Assembly (NCBI GenBank): GCA_025353165.1
Contig: JANXRE010000175.1
Location: forward strand, 62,001-126,000
Direction of reading: 5' to 3'
DNA: 64,000 bases
From: Acidobacteriota bacterium
GTDB lineage: Bacteria; Acidobacteriota; Terriglobia; Bryobacterales; Bryobacteraceae
A program made the translations under genes and the position numbers. This document shows positions 43,259-50,987 of the stretch, piece after piece. The notes beneath the pieces were generated by a model. The model saw nothing but the letters and a program-made list of their open reading frames with translations. It ran no database searches and was not told the DNA's origin. Each line of letters opens with the position of its first letter. Position 1 is the first letter of the stretch.

Positions 43259-44620
43259 ATGTCTGCTACGACGACCTCCATTCCCGTAAGCGAGCTTTAT
43301 TCCGCGCACGTAAACCCGCAATGGGTCCGGCTCTTGAACCTGCTGGAAATGAACGTCCGCTACGAGTGGTGCGCCGGCGCGGAGTTGTACGCCGAAGGCG
43401 GGCGCCGCTTTCTCGACTTCTTGTCGGGCTACTGCGTTCACAATACGGGTCACAATCACCCCGGCATCGTGCGCGCGCTGAAGGATGAACTGGACCGCAG
43501 CGGTCCGGCGATGCTGCAGAGTCACGTGCCCGAGCTCGCCGGGCAGCTTGCCGCGCGGCTCTGCGATCGAGCCGGCGGGAAACTGACGAAAGCGTTCTTC
43601 TGCAGCTCGGGTAGCGAAGGCGTCGAAGCGGCGATCAAGTTCTCTCGAGCCCACACCCGGCGGTCCAACTTGCTGTATGCGGAATCCGCATTCCACGGCC
43701 TCACGTGCGGCGCGCTCTCGCTGATGAGCGATGGATTCTGGCGCGACGGCTTCGGCCCGCTGCTGCCGGGAACCGAGGGCGTCCCGTTCGGGAACCTGGA
43801 GACCTTGGAGAAGAAGCTGGCCACGAAGAAGTTCGCCGCGTTCATCGTCGAACCGGTGCAATCGGAGGCCGGCATCCGGGTGCCGCAGCCGGAGTACCTG
43901 CGGGGCGCGCAAGCCCTCTGCCGCAAATACGGCTCGCTTTTCGTGCTCGACGAAGTGCAGACGGGCCTGTACCGCACGGGAAACTTCCTCGCGGCGCACC
44001 ACTTCGGCGTGGAGCCGGACATTGCGATCCTGGCGAAGGCTCTGAGCGGTGGCCTGATCCCCGTGGGCGCGGTCCTGATGTCGGACGCAATCTACGGTTC
44101 CGTTTACGACTCATTGAAGCGCTCCATCGTTCACACCTCAACCTTCAGCGAAAACGGACTCGCGATGCGGGCCGGGCTTGCAACGCTGGACGTTCTCGAG
44201 GGCGAGGGTCTCGGCGCGCGGGCGGGCGTGCTGGGCGAGTACATTCGAACGCGGCTTCGCGATGCGCTGGCAAATTACGAAATGGTGGCGGAGGTGCGCG
44301 GGCTCGGGCTTCTTTCCGGCATCGAGTTCCGAACGCCCCGATCGCTGAAACTCAGACTCCCGTTTGAGGCCTTCCGGGCCATCCACGACGGAATGTTCGG
44401 GCAGGTTGTCGTGATGCGGATGTTCCGCGACCAAGGGTTTCTCACGCAGATGTGCGGAAACAATTTCATGGTGCTGAAGGTTGCGCCTCCGCTGGTCGTC
44501 ACCGAATCGCAACTCGATGAGTTTGTCCTGGCTATCCGCGAAGTAGTGGAAGCGATGCACACGTCGAGTTCATTTTGGTCGGAGGCGCTCGGGCTGGCGC
44601 GCCGGATCATGAATGTTTAG
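43259..44620 (+). CDS. Class III aminotransferase (acetylornithine/ornithine-like)
   Basis: A 453-residue PLP enzyme. CSSGSEGVEAAIKFSR binds the cofactor phosphate, VLDEVQTGLYRTG holds the Asp that contacts PLP and ILAKALSGGLIPVGA carries the Schiff-base lysine. GYCVHNTGHNHPGIVRAL is the N-terminal signature. The family transaminates omega-amino or other terminal amines. Here it heads a coupled set with a TPR-like protein, a type III polyketide synthase and a flavoprotein, so its product may feed or decorate their product. That link is context only. The ATG at 43259 is preferred over an upstream in-frame ATG. Confidence 0.87.
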   Translation: MSATTTSIPVSELYSAHVNPQWVRLLNLLEMNVRYEWCAGAELYAEGGRRFLDFLSGYCVHNTGHNHPGIVRALKDELDRSGPAMLQSHVPELAGQLAARLCDRAGGKLTKAFFCSSGSEGVEAAIKFSRAHTRRSNLLYAESAFHGLTCGALSLMSDGFWRDGFGPLLPGTEGVPFGNLETLEKKLATKKFAAFIVEPVQSEAGIRVPQPEYLRGAQALCRKYGSLFVLDEVQTGLYRTGNFLAAHHFGVEPDIAILAKALSGGLIPVGAVLMSDAIYGSVYDSLKRSIVHTSTFSENGLAMRAGLATLDVLEGEGLGARAGVLGEYIRTRLRDALANYEMVAEVRGLGLLSGIEFRTPRSLKLRLPFEAFRAIHDGMFGQVVVMRMFRDQGFLTQMCGNNFMVLKVAPPLVVTESQLDEFVLAIREVVEAMHTSSSFWSEALGLARRIMNV

Positions 44621-45452
44621 ACTCTCGCTGTCCGCCGCCCTGCTTGCTCTCGCGTCGATGGCGCAGTCCCTCGCCGGTTCTACGCCGCTGGACGATGCGT
44701 ACCGGTTCATGTACAACCTGCAGTTCGAAAATGCCCACAGCACTTTGCGGGATTATCAACGGTTGTACCCGAACGATCCGATGGGACCGGTGTCGGACGC
44801 CGCGGCGTACCTGTTCGCCGAATTCGACCGTTTGCACATACTGCAGGCGGAGTTTTTCACGGAGGACAACAGCTTCCGGCATGCCGCCAAGCTGAATCCC
44901 GATCCAACGGTGAAGCGCGAATTCGAGGCGGCCATGAATAGAGCCCAGCAACTCTCGGCGCGGGCGCTGGCGAAATCTCCAAATGACAGGAACGCACAGT
45001 TCGCGGACATTCTGCGGCTGGGACTACATTCGGATTACCTGGCGCTGGCCGAGAAAAGCTATGTGGCCGCGCTGAGCGAAATGAAACAGGGGCGCGCGCT
45101 GGCCGAATCGCTGCTGGCCGCGGATCCGAGCTACTACGACGCCTATGTGGCCATCGGCGCCGAGAACTACATCCTCAGCCAGAAGCCGGCCCCGGTGCGA
45201 TGGCTTCTGCATATGACCGGGTCCGCGACGGACAAGTCGGAGGGGATCGGAAAACTCCGTTTGACAGCGGAAAAAGGCCACTATCTCATGCCCTACGCGC
45301 GCTTGCTGCTGGCCGTTGCGGCATTACGCGACAAGGACTTGGGGCAGGCCAAGCGCCTCTTACAGGGACTCGCTCGCGAGTATCCCAGCAACCCACTCTA
45401 CAGCCAGCAACTGGCGCGCATTGCGATGCCGGATCAGGGAAACAATCCATGA
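44613..45452 (+). CDS. Secreted helical-repeat (TPR-like) protein
   Basis: A 279-residue protein with a signal peptide (about 1-21, ending SLAG). The rest is helical with TPR-like spacing (FENAHSTLRDYQRLYPNDP near the start, ALRDKDLGQAKRLLQGLAREYPSNPLY near the end, quoted here only as region marks). No catalytic motif. Its ATG overlaps the aminotransferase stop, and its own stop overlaps the polyketide synthase start as ATGA. It is therefore translated with them and may hold or export the product at the envelope. Confidence 0.72.
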   Translation: MFRLSLSAALLALASMAQSLAGSTPLDDAYRFMYNLQFENAHSTLRDYQRLYPNDPMGPVSDAAAYLFAEFDRLHILQAEFFTEDNSFRHAAKLNPDPTVKREFEAAMNRAQQLSARALAKSPNDRNAQFADILRLGLHSDYLALAEKSYVAALSEMKQGRALAESLLAADPSYYDAYVAIGAENYILSQKPAPVRWLLHMTGSATDKSEGIGKLRLTAEKGHYLMPYARLLLAVAALRDKDLGQAKRLLQGLAREYPSNPLYSQQLARIAMPDQGNNP

Positions 45453-46498
45453 GAATCGCCAGCGCCGCCACCGCGCTTCCAAGACATTACTACCCGCAAG
45501 ACATCCTGATGCGCGCCCTGCAGCAACACTGGAACGGGCGATTGCAGAATCCCAGCTCAATCGAGCGCTTCTTTTCGAATGTCTCGGTAGGCGGGCGGTT
45601 CCTCGCTTACCCGTTGGAGAAGTACCTGGAGCTGGACACGTTCGGCAAATGCAACACGCACTGGATCAGCGCGGCCGAAGAGCTGGGGCAGCAGGCCATC
45701 TGCCGCGCCACGGCCCGCGCCGGAGTTCAGCCCAGCGATATCCACGCGCTGTTCTTCGTCTCCGTCACCGGAGTGGCGAGCCCTTCCATCGATGCGCGGC
45801 TGATCAATCGCATGGGGCTCTCGCCGAACCTCAAGCGCATCCCGATCTTCGGACTGGGCTGCGTTGCGGGCGCCGCGGGCATCGCGCGCGCGGCCGATTA
45901 CGTGCGGGCTTTCCCCAATCACGTCGCCGCGCTGGTGTCGGTGGAATTGTGTTCGCTTACGCTGCAGCGCGGCGATCTCTCGGTGGCCAACATCATCTCC
46001 GCCGGATTGTTCGGCGACGGCGCGGCTTGCGCCATCGTGGCCGGCGCGGATTGCGAGCTCGCCGGTCCCAGCATCCTCGCCACCCGCTCGGTGTTCTATC
46101 CCGACACGGAGGACGTGATGGGGTGGGATATCTCGGAGGAGGGTTTCCGGATCGTGCTGTCGGCCGACGTTCCCAAAGTAGTGCAGGAAAATCTGGGGCG
46201 CGATGTCGACGCCTTCCTGGGGAGCGAAGGACTGAGCCGCCGCGACATCGGCAGTTGGATTCTGCATACTGGCGGCCCGAAGGTGCTCGAAGCGACCGCG
46301 GCGGCCTTGGATCTGCCGGAAGGCGCTCTGGATGCCTCGTGGCACTGTCTGCAAAAAACCGGTAACCTGTCGTCCGCGTCGGTGCTGTTCGTTCTCGAAG
46401 AAGTCATGATGCGGCGCCGGCCTGCGCCCGGCACGTACAGCGTGCTGGCCGCCATGGGTCCGGGCTTTTGCTCTGAACTGGTTCTGCTTCGCTGGTGA
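45449..46498 (+). CDS. Type III polyketide synthase
   Basis: A 349-residue thiolase-fold enzyme of the chalcone/alkylresorcinol synthase family. The catalytic triad is readable: Cys138 in FGLGCVAGAAG, His273 in ILHTGGPKVL and Asn306 in KTGNLSSASV. FGDGAACAIVAG and AMGPGFCSELVLL are further family marks. It would load a fatty acyl or other starter, extend it with malonyl-CoA and cyclise it to a resorcinol or pyrone. A flavoprotein lies immediately downstream, as in Streptomyces srs loci (synthase, methyltransferase, hydroxylase), but no methyltransferase is present. The starter and ring type cannot be read. Confidence 0.9.
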   Translation: MRIASAATALPRHYYPQDILMRALQQHWNGRLQNPSSIERFFSNVSVGGRFLAYPLEKYLELDTFGKCNTHWISAAEELGQQAICRATARAGVQPSDIHALFFVSVTGVASPSIDARLINRMGLSPNLKRIPIFGLGCVAGAAGIARAADYVRAFPNHVAALVSVELCSLTLQRGDLSVANIISAGLFGDGAACAIVAGADCELAGPSILATRSVFYPDTEDVMGWDISEEGFRIVLSADVPKVVQENLGRDVDAFLGSEGLSRRDIGSWILHTGGPKVLEATAAALDLPEGALDASWHCLQKTGNLSSASVLFVLEEVMMRRRPAPGTYSVLAAMGPGFCSELVLLRW

Positions 46499-46501
46499 TG
46501 C

Positions 46502-47584
46502 TTGCTACCAAATACTGACCTTTTCGTGATTGGAGGCGGTCCCGCCGGATTGGCGGTTGGCATCGCGGCGCGCAGGAAAGGAATGCGTGTTGTCGTGGCG
46601 GATTGCGACCGGCCGCCGGTGGACAAAGCCTGCGGAGAAGGCCTAATGCCCGACGCCGTCGCAGCGCTGAGCGCGCTGGGTGTCGATGTCAACCCGGAAG
46701 ATGCGTTCCCGTTTCGCGGCATCCGGTTTCTTCATGGGGAACACTCCGTTGCGGCGTCGTTCCCGAACGGATCGGCGCTCGGAGTCCGGCGAACAACGCT
46801 CCACCGGATTCTGATCGAGCGCGCCGAAAGCGCAGGCGTGGATTTGCGGTGGGGAACTCCTGTCACCGGACTCGGCCAGGTCATACCGTGCCGCTGGATT
46901 GTCGGTGCGGACGGAGGCAATTCGCGCGTTCGGGGTTGGGCAGATCTCGGCAGTGCGAGCCGCGACAGTCGGCGATTCGCGTTCCGGCGGCATTACCGCG
47001 TCGCGCCCTGGACCGACTGCATGGAGATTTATTGGGGACCGAAATTCCAGATCTACGTGACGCCGGTCGGAGCGGAGGAGGTGTGCGTCGTCCTGATGTC
47101 GCGGAATCCCCATCTTCGACTCGATGACGCGCTCCCAAACATACCCGGGATTGTAAACCGGTTGAAGGGCGCCAAGGCCGTCACCAGCGAGCGCGGCGCG
47201 GTGTCCGCTTGCCGCCGCTTGCGGTCGGTGTACGCGGGGAACGTGGCCCTGGCCGGGGACGCATCCGGATCGGTCGACGCGATCACCGGCGAGGGGCTCT
47301 GCCTTGCGTTCAAACAGGCCGCCATGCTCGCCGATGCGCTTGCCGCCGGCGACTTGCAGCCTTACCAGACCGCGCACCGGCGGCTCGCACGGCGTCCGAA
47401 TCTCATGGCCGATTTGATGTTGTCCCTGGACCTTAGCACGCGGATGCGCTGCCGCGCGATCCGCGCGCTTGCGGCCGCGCCCCGCATCTTTACGGATATG
47501 CTGGCTATGCATGTCGGCGAACTTTCACCCTGGGATTTCGCGGGGAGCGGACTGGCGCTCGCCTGGCGGATGCTTTCGACATAA
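46502..47584 (+). CDS. FAD-dependent oxidoreductase (geranylgeranyl reductase / UbiH-like)
   Basis: A 360-residue flavoprotein. FVIGGGPAGLAVGIAAR is the dinucleotide fold, IVGADGGNSRVR the DG motif, and ALAGDASGSVDAITGEGL the GD motif contacting the ribityl chain. Such enzymes hydroxylate aromatic rings or reduce isoprenoid double bonds. Next to a type III polyketide synthase, ring hydroxylation towards a quinone is the likeliest role. The TTG at 46502 is the only start that keeps the whole Rossmann motif. An ATG overlapping the upstream stop (TGATG at 46496) is out of frame and stops after six codons, so a small indel here is possible. Confidence 0.82.
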   Translation: MLPNTDLFVIGGGPAGLAVGIAARRKGMRVVVADCDRPPVDKACGEGLMPDAVAALSALGVDVNPEDAFPFRGIRFLHGEHSVAASFPNGSALGVRRTTLHRILIERAESAGVDLRWGTPVTGLGQVIPCRWIVGADGGNSRVRGWADLGSASRDSRRFAFRRHYRVAPWTDCMEIYWGPKFQIYVTPVGAEEVCVVLMSRNPHLRLDDALPNIPGIVNRLKGAKAVTSERGAVSACRRLRSVYAGNVALAGDASGSVDAITGEGLCLAFKQAAMLADALAAGDLQPYQTAHRRLARRPNLMADLMLSLDLSTRMRCRAIRALAAAPRIFTDMLAMHVGELSPWDFAGSGLALAWRMLST

Positions 47585-48358
47585 ATGATTAGAACCACAC
47601 TGCTCGCTCTTGCCGTCTTCTCCGTTCCTGTCGCGGCGCAGGAGATAATGCCGCAGTTCGATCCCGCGCAGTCTCGCGTCGAGTGGACACTCGGCGCCGT
47701 TCTCCACACGGTCCACGGAACATTCAAATTGAAACGGGGGGCGATCCGGTTCGATCCGGCGACCGGCGCAGCCAGCGGGGAATTCGTGGTGGATGCAACC
47801 AGCGGTGAGAGCGGCAACGGCGATCGAGACAGCCGTATGCACAAGAACATTCTGGAGAGCCGCAAATACCCGGAGATCGTCTTCCGCCCGCGGCAGGTGG
47901 ACGGAAAAGTGGCACCCGAGGGAGCGTCGCAGGTACTCATTCACGGCCTGTTAGAAATCCACGGAGCGGCGCATGAGATCGCGATACCGACCCAGGTGCG
48001 GATGTCGGGCGGCCGGATGACCGTGACGCTCCAGTTCCCCGTCCCCTATGTGAAGTGGGGGATGAACAACCCGAGCACGCTGTTCCTTCGCGTGGATGAG
48101 AAAGTCGACATCAAGATCGAGGCGACCGCTTCTCAGTGCGTGCGCCACGCTTCGTCCCCGCCACCGCATGAGTCTCAGTTGCTGAAACCGACGCGACTTG
48201 CGCAAGTTGTGGCGCCGCTAGTACCTTCACGAGCACCGCGTCGCCGCGATCCACGCCGCAATGGACGTGGCAGTCCGAAACCCGGACGGAGGCGGGTCTT
48301 GTATGCGGGCAGCAGGGATGCGTGTAAAATTCAGCTACCCAGCTATCCTAATAAATGA
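47585..48358 (+). CDS. YceI-family periplasmic protein with repeat-extended tail
   Basis: A 257-residue frame. The first 185 residues form a normal YceI lipocalin-like domain after a signal peptide (ending VAAQ). QSRVEWTLGAVLHTVHGTF and SGNGDRDSRMHKNILE are the marks, and the domain ends about VDIKIEATA. YceI proteins bind polyisoprenoids or isoprenoid quinones, which suits the polyketide/flavoprotein neighbours. The following 75 residues are Arg/Pro-rich and begin within a fragment of the dispersed repeat (48135-48150). The original stop was probably lost when that element arrived. The ATG abuts the flavoprotein stop. Confidence 0.8.
   Translation: MIRTTLLALAVFSVPVAAQEIMPQFDPAQSRVEWTLGAVLHTVHGTFKLKRGAIRFDPATGAASGEFVVDATSGESGNGDRDSRMHKNILESRKYPEIVFRPRQVDGKVAPEGASQVLIHGLLEIHGAAHEIAIPTQVRMSGGRMTVTLQFPVPYVKWGMNNPSTLFLRVDEKVDIKIEATASQCVRHASSPPPHESQLLKPTRLAQVVAPLVPSRAPRRRDPRRNGRGSPKPGRRRVLYAGSRDACKIQLPSYPNK
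48135..48150 (-). repeat. Dispersed repeat, partial copy E
   Basis: AGTGCGTGCGCCACGC is the reverse of the conserved edge of the 46-bp repeat (GCGTGGCGCACGCACT). It marks the place where the YceI reading frame leaves its family homology. Confidence 0.5.
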
Positions 48359-49186
48359 ATGGTCGTTGAAATCTCGGGGGTACCTCTTCATCTCGCGCAT
48401 CCGGACGAACTGCCGGTCCGATGGGTGGGGCAGGAGGAGGTGATGCGGCAGCTTCTAGCGGCCTGGCTGGTCGTCGACGAGCAGGATCTGCCGATGAATC
48501 CGCGGTTGCTCGGGAAACCCGGAGTTGGAAAAACCACCCTCGCGTACGCCGCGGCGCGAAGACTCGGACGCGAGGTATACATCCTTCAAGCCACGGTGGA
48601 CACGCGTCCCGAAGATCTCCTCGTGACACCGGTGATCGAGGGTGAGGCGCGGCTGCGCTATGTTGCGTCTCCCCTGGTGACGGCCATGCTCCGGGGCGGT
48701 ATCGCGATCGTGGATGAAGGCAACCGCATGAGCGAGAAGAGCTGGGCCAGTCTCGCGCCGCTGCTCGATAACCGCCGCTATGTCGAGTCGATTGTCGCGG
48801 GAATCAAGATCAAGGCTCACCCCATGTTCCGGTTGGTGGCGACGATGAACGACGACGCGTCGACTTTCGATCTTCCCGAATACATCCATTCGCGCCTTCA
48901 GCCACAGATTCTCGTCGACTTCCCGGAACGCGACGAGGAATTCGCGATCCTGAAAGAGAACCTTCCATTTTCCGACGAGGCCCTTCTCACTTACGTGACC
49001 GATTTTCTACAGCAGGCGCACGCCGCCGACGAGCGATACACGGTGCGCGACGGCATCAACATCGCGCGGTTCGTCTGCAAGCTGGAGCGCGTGGACGAAC
49101 TGCCGGTGCGGCGGCAGGACGCGCTGCGGCTTTCCATCCTGCAGATTCTGGGCGAGGAAGCTCTGCGGTATGCCCCAGGGCTTTGA
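48359..49186 (+). CDS. MoxR-type AAA+ ATPase
   Basis: A 275-residue AAA+ protein. Walker A is GKPGVGKTT (about 52-60), Walker B GGIAIVDEGNR (about 113-123), sensor 1 LVATMNDD and an arginine in IHSRLQ. A C-terminal lid helix domain follows. The arrangement fits the MoxR/AAA_5 group, which remodels partner proteins and is nearly always encoded with its client. Here it overlaps by 17 nt a 605-residue gene of unknown function, so that protein is the likely client. No VWA-domain gene, the usual MoxR partner, is present. No SD is evident before the ATG. Confidence 0.85.
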   Translation: MVVEISGVPLHLAHPDELPVRWVGQEEVMRQLLAAWLVVDEQDLPMNPRLLGKPGVGKTTLAYAAARRLGREVYILQATVDTRPEDLLVTPVIEGEARLRYVASPLVTAMLRGGIAIVDEGNRMSEKSWASLAPLLDNRRYVESIVAGIKIKAHPMFRLVATMNDDASTFDLPEYIHSRLQPQILVDFPERDEEFAILKENLPFSDEALLTYVTDFLQQAHAADERYTVRDGINIARFVCKLERVDELPVRRQDALRLSILQILGEEALRYAPGL

Positions 49187-50987
49187 TCCGGCCAGCCTGA
49201 GCCGGGGACGAATCACATACCTTCCGGTGGTGCCGGGACGCGTGGAGTTCGCGGCCGAAGTGCGCCGCGTCGTCCTGGATTTGAAGCCACGGGTCGTGGC
49301 CGTCGAACTGCCAGGGAAACTGAAGAAATCGTTTCTTCGGGCGGTCGGGAGACTACCCGAGATGAGCGTGGTCATGTACCCCGACCCCGCGGATGACGAC
49401 CGCGTCATTTACATTCCGGTGGAACCCGCCGATCCGTTCACCGAAGCGGTGCGCTCGGCCCTGGAGATCGAAGTCGAAGTCCTGTTCATCGAACCGGACC
49501 ACGTAGACCGGCCGCACATTTCCGATTCGTATCCCGACACGTATTCGATCCAGCGCATTGGCTTCGAGCCCTACGTCGAGGCCTACCGCTTGCACCGCGG
49601 CGCACCGTCCGACGAGGTGAGCCGTCATGCGGCGGCGATGGCCTGGAAGCTCCAGGGCACGGATCCCGAAGCATCGATGCTCGTGGTGGTTGCGCTGAAC
49701 ATGCTGCACCCGCTGCTCGACGCGATGGAGGTTCCACAGGACGAGCCCGCTCCTCCGCGCATGACGGGCGCAGTCGAATTGATCAACCCGCATCCCGAGT
49801 GTCTGGTCGAGATCTGCACCGAGTACCCGTATCTACAGGATCGGTACGAGTTCCATCGCCTGGGCGCGGGCAACCAGGGACTGATCGACAAGCCGCGAGT
49901 GCAGATGGCGCTCCTGCGCGATGCCGAAAAGAAGTACACCGAAAGCACCGGCGACAAAATTGTGTACTGGCAGCGGCGGCTCATCGCCAAGTACTCGCGG
50001 AATCTGGCATCCAGCAGCGCCTCGCTGGTGTGCGGCGCATTCGATCTGGCGGTGGCGGCGCGTTCCATCGTGGATGACAACTACGGCTATGAAGTCTGGC
50101 AGACGGCGAACCGGTACCCCGCTCAGCAAACAGACTGTGAATTAGAAACGGTCAACCTGTCGGGCGAGGAGATCTGGCTGAACACGAAGAAGGTCCGGAT
50201 CCGCCGGCGTCTGCCCCGCCCCAAGCAACGGCTGAAATCCACCGGGATCAAGCCGCGTAAGAAAGAGAAATTCGCGGGGGAATGGGCCATGCAAACCAGT
50301 GGCCTGATGATGTGTTCCTATCCACCTGAGGATCTGGTCATCGAGGATTACGGCCGCTTCCTCAAGCGCAAGGCGAAATCTCTGCTCTCGGAGGATCGGG
50401 CTCGCGTCGAGCCCTTCACGACATCGATTCTAGACGGCATCGATATCCGGGAAACCATCCGCAACTGGCACCAGCGGAAGATCTACGTCCGCCAGTTGGA
50501 CCGCGTGGCCAGCGACGTCGGCGCGGTGGCCGTCATATTCGACGAGGACAAGGAGAACCGGTACAACTACATGACGACGTGGCTCGGAGAGCACCAGAAC
50601 GAATCCGACATGGCGTTCTACTCGACCGATCCCTTTGACAACGTCGTCGGGCCGGGCATCGGCCGTGGGGAGTACGGAGGTTTTCTGCTGACGCTTCCGC
50701 CGCGGCGAATGATAGACGTGTGGACGGACCCGGATTACGAATTCGCCGAGACGAAACCGGAGCGGTTGCTGCTGGCGGCGCTGGATTATTCCGTGGAGCG
50801 ATATGTGGTTTATGTCGCGGCCCGGGCCCCGCGATCCGTGTTTCGTTCTTTGGCGAACCGGATGAACCGGACCATCGTTTTCATCCCCCTGGGGCAGCTA
50901 TCGCCCACGAGGTTGAAACGGCTGCGCGCGGTCCACGTGCTCGACAGTTACGAGCGGCGTGACACCGCGAAAGACTACATCTGGTGA
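49170..50987 (+). CDS. 605-residue protein of unknown function, MoxR partner
   Basis: Not recognised as a named family. The N-terminus (ITYLPVVPGRVEFAAEVRRV, LKPRVVAVELPG) and the later EVLFIEPD resemble the EreA/ChaN/TraB and DUF5682-like alpha/beta fold, in which VxVELP-type strands line the active site. This is a distant resemblance and the catalytic His/Glu set is not certain. The centre is basic (RIRRRLPRPKQRLKSTGIKP, about 345-370). The C-terminal half has LDGIDIRETIRNWHQRKIYV and VAVIFDEDKENRYNYMTTWL. No transmembrane helix or signal peptide. The 17-nt overlap with the MoxR ATPase gene implies a two-component unit. DUF5682-MoxR operons are known as putative conflict systems; membership is an inference. 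Confidence 0.6.
   Translation: MPQGFDPASLSRGRITYLPVVPGRVEFAAEVRRVVLDLKPRVVAVELPGKLKKSFLRAVGRLPEMSVVMYPDPADDDRVIYIPVEPADPFTEAVRSALEIEVEVLFIEPDHVDRPHISDSYPDTYSIQRIGFEPYVEAYRLHRGAPSDEVSRHAAAMAWKLQGTDPEASMLVVVALNMLHPLLDAMEVPQDEPAPPRMTGAVELINPHPECLVEICTEYPYLQDRYEFHRLGAGNQGLIDKPRVQMALLRDAEKKYTESTGDKIVYWQRRLIAKYSRNLASSSASLVCGAFDLAVAARSIVDDNYGYEVWQTANRYPAQQTDCELETVNLSGEEIWLNTKKVRIRRRLPRPKQRLKSTGIKPRKKEKFAGEWAMQTSGLMMCSYPPEDLVIEDYGRFLKRKAKSLLSEDRARVEPFTTSILDGIDIRETIRNWHQRKIYVRQLDRVASDVGAVAVIFDEDKENRYNYMTTWLGEHQNESDMAFYSTDPFDNVVGPGIGRGEYGGFLLTLPPRRMIDVWTDPDYEFAETKPERLLLAALDYSVERYVVYVAARAPRSVFRSLANRMNRTIVFIPLGQLSPTRLKRLRAVHVLDSYERRDTAKDYIW

Noticed and set aside
46498-46518. ATG overlapping the polyketide synthase stop as the flavoprotein start
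   Set aside because: It hits a stop after six codons; only the TTG at 46502 keeps the FAD-binding motif in frame, though an indel cannot be excluded.
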